Source: Artemia franciscana (Eukaryota > Arthropoda > Branchiopoda > Anostraca > Artemiidae). From it: a stretch of DNA of 64,000 nt. Positions 58,331 through 64,000 of this stretch are shown here, piece after piece. Where the stretch lies: positions 36,234,890 to 36,298,889 of the forward strand of contig NC_088868.1 of NCBI RefSeq assembly GCF_032884065.1, written 5' to 3'. A program made the translations under genes and the position numbers. How positions within the stretch are numbered: the stretch's first letter is position 1; the number at the start of each line of letters is the position of its first letter. Under the pieces are notes generated by a model that saw only the letters and a list, made by a program, of their open reading frames with translations, was not told the origin of the DNA and searched no databases.

Positions 58331-60461
58331 TTAAGACGAATGAAAACAAATAAGTGAGAAAGATCTTAAGCTGAACTGACTAGCCATTTGTAATGACAGA
58401 GGTTATATTCAATAGAGTTATTAATAGTAAATTCATTTATAACAGTAACCAAAATGGTCTCTTGCGACAATTGCAGCTTAGTATTGGTGATTGTTTTTAT
58501 GTTTTTAGTTTATTCTAGTTTTTTAATCTATCTTTCTTTTACGCTGAAGACACCTCGTTTTTATACAATTGAAATATCCGCGTAGTTTTCTTGTTTTTTG
58601 TCCTTCGCTACTCGCTGAAGTCGCATTTTGTTTTCTTTCTTCATTAAGCTTTTCTCTATATCTCATTCTTATCAACTTTCTTATACAGGGGTTTAATTAG
58701 GGTTTTCCTAAAATCGCTAAGTACTTCTCCTTTTTCAAAAATCATATTCATAATCTTCGCCTCTTATTTCTAACCTATATATTTTTTTTCTATAGCTCTA
58801 ACCATGTATAGCACATTCTCAAAATCTTGTACCAACCTCTCTTTATCACTAATTCTGGTCTTGTTCCTATCCTTAAAAGGAACACGTCGAGACTGACTAC
58901 TTCTCAATTAATTAGTATTCCAATGTAATATTTTACTATAATGCCATCCAGCTACATTTTCCAGATCCTTGGCAATTTTATTCATTGTTTGCAGTTCAAA
59001 CCTCCTTAGTTCATATAATTTTTTACCCACTTTCTTTAAATTCCTCTTATATTCTATAAAATCTACCAATCCTCCGAGGCGCCTAAAAAGTTTTCTTCAT
59101 TTACGAAAGAATTATCCAGTTTGTAATTTAACTTGAAATCATTCGATTAAAACTTAATTTGGTGTAAATTACCCGTCGACTGTCATGGGGCCCGAAGCTA
59201 TCTGCGTCACGTATCAAAACTTGGTCCAATCGCGCAATCCAGTCATTTTTGACTGGATTGCAGTCATAAAATTTTTGAGTTGAACTAAGAATAGATAAGA
59301 AACAGAGAAATGATTACCAAAACACTTCAAGTCTGCTAGAGCAAAAAAATATACTTAGTCTGTAATTGATGACAGTGTCAAGCAACGGAATAAACTACTA
59401 CAGAGTGCCAAATCAGAAACTGCTTTCCTGAATCAAAATTAGCCGCAGATGAAGTATTTATTTGTATGCTGCAGGACATCAAAATTTCAATGGGGTGACT
59501 TGAAAATACTTCTTCTTAAAAGTCAACTGGGGAATAAAAAAATATTTCCTGTAAAAACGTATCGGACAATCTGAAAATACTTGTTCTAGAAATCTACTGG
59601 TTTATCTAAAATACTTCTAAAAATCTACTGGGCAATCCTAACATTTAGTGATTTGCCTCATCCCTGCAGATAAATATGCTGCCAATAAAACTCAATATCT
59701 CCACCCTAGAAAATGCCGGTGGGATATTTGGAAAACTTTTAGATGTTCAAGCTTTGGTTTTCTTGTAAAACAAACTTTTATTTTTTAGTATTAGTTTTAA
59801 AAAAACTCCGAAAAAGACGTTTTTTAAAGAAAGGTAAAGGCCATATTGAACTGAAGATCAGACGAAATATAAACCTACGACAACTCAAATAAAAAAACGA
59901 CTAAACATTATCATGAAAGAATAAATGAAACCCAAAACGAAAAGAAAGTAAATAAAGCTTCATAGCAAAAAACATACAACAGGTACAGACATAAATACGA
60001 ATGCAAAAGTTTAGGCTTTGCCTCCTTTTCTCACTGTAAAAGTCTGAAACTTACTGTATATTTGGCGCTTTTAAATTACACCGAATGTGAAAAAAACTGC
60101 TAAAAAAGGTGCTACAACATAATTTACGTATAAAATAGTTTTTAATTTTTAATATTCCATTTTTAAGAGACAAAAGTAAACAGAGAGAAACAAGCCTGCA
60201 CCCCCCCCCCCACACACGCAACCTCATTTCTCAAAACGCATCCAATCAAAATTTTTAGATGGCCATTTTGTTCAAAATTGACAAAGGTCGAATAATTATG
60301 TGTCCGTGGTTGACAAAACCCCCCACAGCCTCCATGGCTAAGGTTGTAAGTTGTACAAGCCATCCATTGTGAATCTATAAGGTTTTTATCGAAGGGGTGG
60401 TCTGATACACTTTGGCTAAGGCTCATTTAATTTTAATCAAAATTAAATATAAAAAGGAAAC
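58331..60461. other. A+T-rich region without recognisable features
   Basis: No coding-like frame, tandem repeat or RNA gene seen. A C-run followed by (CA)n-like sequence lies at 60200-60220. Confidence 0.45.
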
Positions 60462-63030
60462 AATAATAATAATAATTTATTTATGCCTTCTTAACATACA
60501 AAAGATGTACACAGAGGAGTGTTGGAAGAAAACTGAAAAATCAAAAAATTACGCTTCTTATGAAAATCAGTAAATCACAGCTGTTTTTTTTTACACATAA
60601 CTCAAAAACCACTCACAAAACATGACCTATAAATAATATCATAACTTATAATATAACACCCATAAAAATAGCGCATAAATATCTTTTACTACAGAAATAA
60701 CAAAAACTGTTTTACTATTAAATGAGACAATTAAAGGGGAAATTTGATTCTATTTTTTCTAGACCGTCTAAGAAATCGGTAGTATTGTTGTTCTATTTTA
60801 ACGGTAATATCAAATATTCCGAATTTTCGCATAATATAACTATTTTTGAACCATAGTGGAATTCCAAGAAAATATTTACAAAACCGTAAAAAGTAAAGGC
60901 GGATATGCTTTTTATCACTTTTACTCAAAAACTTCTAAGTAGCTAATGTCGATACCCTTAATCAGATATGGGGGTATGAACCATGTGGCTGATCTTATTG
61001 CGTTGTTAAATGTAAAGGGGTTAACAAATGACCCTTGTTTAACTCCACGACGTAAATAAATTCGGTCTTAAAGTTGCCCTCCCGAAAAGATTTGCACAGA
61101 TGAATTACCACAACAGCCCGCCAATTAATGCCCTATAAATGGTTTCTCGCACTATGCAACAGTGACAAAAAAGGGTGGCTATGCAACATACTACCAAACG
61201 CTTTTGAAATATCAACTCCACGCACACATAATTGTTTTTTAATCTCATGGTGGTGTTCCAATATTTCTAGAATTATTGCCTGTGTATTTTGAACCCCTAC
61301 ACCACTTCGAAAACCCAACTGTTGATCCCCCATGTCATACTTTATTGTTAAATATTGAAGTAAATTTTTTTCAAATAATTTACTAATAACAGAACAAAGT
61401 GTTATTGGTCTATATGATGAACATTGTGAAAGATCCTTGCCTTTCTTGCGTATACAAAGTACTTTGCCTTCACCCATCAAAGAAGGGACATAATGATGGG
61501 TTACTATTATTTGAAATAATAGCGTAAAATGCTCTAGTAATTTTGAAGTACCATACATAAGGTGCTCTGGGAACAAACCATCTGGACATGGGGCCTTCCC
61601 ACATTTTAGTGATCTAATTTGAGTCAAAATAGAAGATGGAGTAAAATAAACTAGGTTTTTATATGGATTCAGCTGAGAAAAATGTTTATACAACAATTCA
61701 CGATAACTTAATTCAGTTGATGGTGAAGTCGATGAAAAGACTGAGGTAAAGTGTACATACCATTAATCTAACGGGATTTGGTCTGATAAACCAGCTGATG
61801 ACTGTGTAAATTTATTAACCTCATTAAAAAGTAACTTTGGATTGTTTCTAATCTTGGTTGACATATCTTCTAATTGTTGTTTCTTCCAAGTTGCCACTTT
61901 CTGGTTTAGATTTCTTTTTTGGTTGATTTAACAATCTGGAAAAGGGGGCCGTTTCTCCGTTGGTAACATTGATCCCAAATACGATACCTCAGCCGATGTT
62001 TCTGTTTTGCTTCAGGCAACCCTGGAATAGGAGACTATCCCTTTTTTGTGTATTTCTATGCACTCTATTAACAGGAACCAGAACGGAAGACGCAACTTTC
62101 ATTGCATGAACTGTTTCAGCATAATAAATATTTAATTCCAACGAATGAAATTTTAGAAACTGGGAGAGGAGGTGAAAAAAAATTCTAATTCTACTGAGAA
62201 TATCATCTAATATGCACTGATATAAGTTTACGTGTATTCTATCCCAAAGCTGCTTCTGAAACCATTTTGGACTACAACACCTATGGCAAAACAGATTTAA
62301 AACAACAGAAACTTCAAGGTGAAAATGATCACCAATCAAAATTTCCTCTGATACTTTAACAATAGAATTCTTTAAACATTCAAGATCTGAAATTATAAAG
62401 TCCAAATTTGCCACGCTACCTAAGTTATGAACATAAGTAAAGTTTTTGCTATTCGCTGCCACTGATTGATCTTTCAGAAGTGATGATAATAAAATCGAGG
62501 ACCACGGTGAACTAGGAATAGTGACGTCAGTGTTCAAATCACCACAGAGTAAAATGTCTTTGCCAGATGCTCGTATTTTATGAGAAAATTTTGAGACTTT
62601 CACATATTTTAGCAAAACGTTCGTTGGATTGTTCGTTCCTCTAATTAGTAGGCATATAAAATGCAATAATAATGACATGGCCTAGATCAACTGCAACAAA
62701 AGTATCATTGGTTTCAAATAAATCACACTTAAGGCTCTTTTATACTCCAATCATAATGCCGCCAGTGGGATGACCACCTGTGATTTTGCATGACGGATGA
62801 AGAACTCGTGGTCACAAGAAACTTCTGACTGATTACTATTAACGCCACTTAATTGGTGCTCAACTACACACACTACACCGAATGACTTGAATATTTCAGC
62901 TAAAATTATTAACTTATCTCTTGCTCCATTTATGTTTTGAAAATACAGGTTTACACAATCAGGTTCGGTGCAATGGTCCATACCTGTAGAGGAAGGGAAG
63001 TTAGCAGCCACAAGCTTGAGTGTTCGAACG
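60462..63030 (-). pseudogene. Decayed LINE (endonuclease, partial reverse transcriptase, C-terminus, tail)
   Basis: Minus strand, 5' to 3'. First the endonuclease start NLYFQNINGARDKLIILAEI (63011-62751), then GGIMIGV-stop-KSLKCDLFE and DLGHVIIIAFYMPTN. Next come LLCGDLNTDVTIP and NLDFIISDLECL with GDHFHLE (62678-61989), the endonuclease core. Then NNPKLLFNEVNKFTQSS and a stop. Reverse transcriptase follows from 61696: RSLKCGKAPCPDGLFPEHL, SSYRPITLCSVISKLFEK, QQLGFRSGVGVQNTQAI and GVDISKAFGSM (motif A). In another frame GVKQGSFVNPFTFNNAI (motif B) is followed directly by the C-terminal FCKYFLGIPLWFKNSYIMRK (60928-60731), so motif C and the thumb are deleted. The 3' end is CATAAATAAATTATTATTATTATTG on the minus strand (60462-60485), a TTA-repeat tail. 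CR1/L2-like. Several frameshifts and stops. Confidence 0.85.
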
Positions 63031-63300
63031 AAGGACAGGCATACGGCTCTTCAATACGGCACAGGAGAAACTATTGCTTCTGTAATTTTCACCACAATGT
63101 GTGCATTTCAAGGTGGATGCCGAAGATGCATTATCGCGTTTTTTTTTTATCAGAATGAACAGATTTTATTATTAATGAACAGAATTTCGAAATATCTTAA
63201 GTGCACAAAACATCAAGTTTTCAATGACTGCGCCTACGATCATTCCACCTAAAAAGGATGGACCATGAAGAGCAAGTGGCATGGTCCGGGCAATGGGAGG
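63031..63300. other. Flank of the LINE
   Basis: No feature. Short open frames here are by-products. Confidence 0.4.
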
Positions 63301-63364
63301 ATCTTCTTCTTCTTCTCCTCCTTCTTCTTCTCCTTTTTCTTCTTTTTTTCTTCTTCTTCTTTTT
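63301..63364. repeat. (CTT)n imperfect microsatellite
   Basis: CTTCTTCTTCTCCTCCTTCTTCTTC-type polypyrimidine tract. Confidence 0.9.
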
Positions 63365-64000
63365 TAATTCCTAATTCTATTTGACTTCTACTTTCTAGGT
63401 GTTTCTTCAATTCGATCTCAAACCCTGGAGCTATTTCTTTCATTATGTTACTCCCTGGTCCTTCAATTGGACCTTTGTCCAAATACTTTTCAGGATTTTT
63501 TATAAATCCTTGTTGAATTCATATTCCATGGATTTAAAAGACTTCAAAAGTTTTTGAATTTCCCAATCGTATCCGCATTGAAAAATAAAACAACTGGCTG
63601 CAGTCCTGGTATGAAGTAGTTCTTTTATTCTTATATTATTAGATCTATTTGCTTCATTGTACTCCTTTATAGATAATGCCATATTTGTCACGAAGTCTTA
63701 CTTAGCAATTTTTCTCTCAGGATCAAGTCAAATTAATAACTGATTCGTTTTTGAACACAAAATAGTGATATCACAATAGTGATAGAAAGGCAACTTAGAA
63801 CACCCATTTACCCCTTTTATTCCCCAAATATTTCCAATCACAATTTTGAGATCGTCATTTTGTTCAAAACAGTCCAAATATCAAGCAGCTATGGGACCGG
63901 ATTTGATATCCCCTCAGCTCTTTGGGACAAGGGCATTAATTTATACTAGTTGCCTATTGTTTACATTTAGGTTTTTTTATGGAAGGAATGGTCATATGAA
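63365..64000. other. A+T-rich end of the window
   Basis: Nothing recognised. Includes a small direct repeat ATAGTGATATCACAATAGTGATAG at about 63762-63785. Confidence 0.4.

Noticed and set aside
63249..63482. Lys/Glu-rich minus-strand open frame
   Set aside because: It is the translation of the CTT microsatellite.

Overview
The window reads as non-coding, A+T-rich nuclear DNA of an animal, most likely an arthropod. Supporting signs are split, decayed exons with GT/AG borders, long (AT)n microsatellites, non-LTR retrotransposon debris on both strands, MITE-like inverted repeats, satellite DNA and a virus-derived insertion. Two dispersed families here resemble repeats I associate from memory with the brine shrimp Artemia. 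That is an unverified recollection, so crustacean is an inference. I found no intact host gene, tRNA, rRNA or CRISPR array.

Region by region. (1) 1-20 kb, + strand: five colinear pieces of a plakin/spectraplakin (short stop/dystonin/MACF1 family) spectrin-repeat rod. All five have lengths divisible by three, GT donors and AG acceptors, and each carries at least one in-frame stop; one also has frameshifts. This is a decayed plakin copy. Its introns hold a palindromic MITE (205-497), another inverted repeat (3967-4234), hAT-like termini and several short tandem repeats. (2) 10.6-16.0 kb, inside the plakin copy and mainly on the minus strand: a nucleoprotein-like sequence of a negative-strand RNA virus (endogenous viral element) with one internal stop. 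Beside it lie four pieces of an R2-like non-LTR retrotransposon N-terminus (three zinc fingers plus Myb-like region), a G+C-richer structured block and an unidentified plus-strand coding-like fragment. The R2-like pieces meet both foreign sequences at the same short AATATTTCTATA segment. (3) 15.9-16.9 kb: two (AT)n arrays framing inverted copies of a dispersed element. (4) 20.9-24.0 kb: a satellite with a monomer of about 131 bp, organised over part of its length into a 786-bp, six-monomer higher-order repeat.

(5) 24.0-52.6 kb: three direct tandem copies of a segment of about 8.7-10.8 kb (24033-32737, 32738-43577, 43578-52598). Each is a mosaic of dead LINE fragments. Copies 2 and 3 share two blocks that copy 1 lacks. 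Copy 3 has its own deletions, an insertion with a LINE 3' end, and an expanded (AT)n tract, and it is truncated at its 3' end. (6) 52.6-64 kb: an older relative of one unit segment, an RTE-like LINE linker fragment, a 119-bp tandem repeat with a hairpin, a minus-strand Pif1-type helicase fused to a ubiquitin-specific-protease-like domain (frameshifted), and a decayed LINE with (TTA)n tail (60462-63030).

Nothing here looks like a working multi-gene system. The features most worth a second look are the virus/R2-like chimera, the Pif1-USP fusion, the plakin copy that lost its reading frame but kept its splice borders, and the higher-order satellite next to the large tandem triplication.
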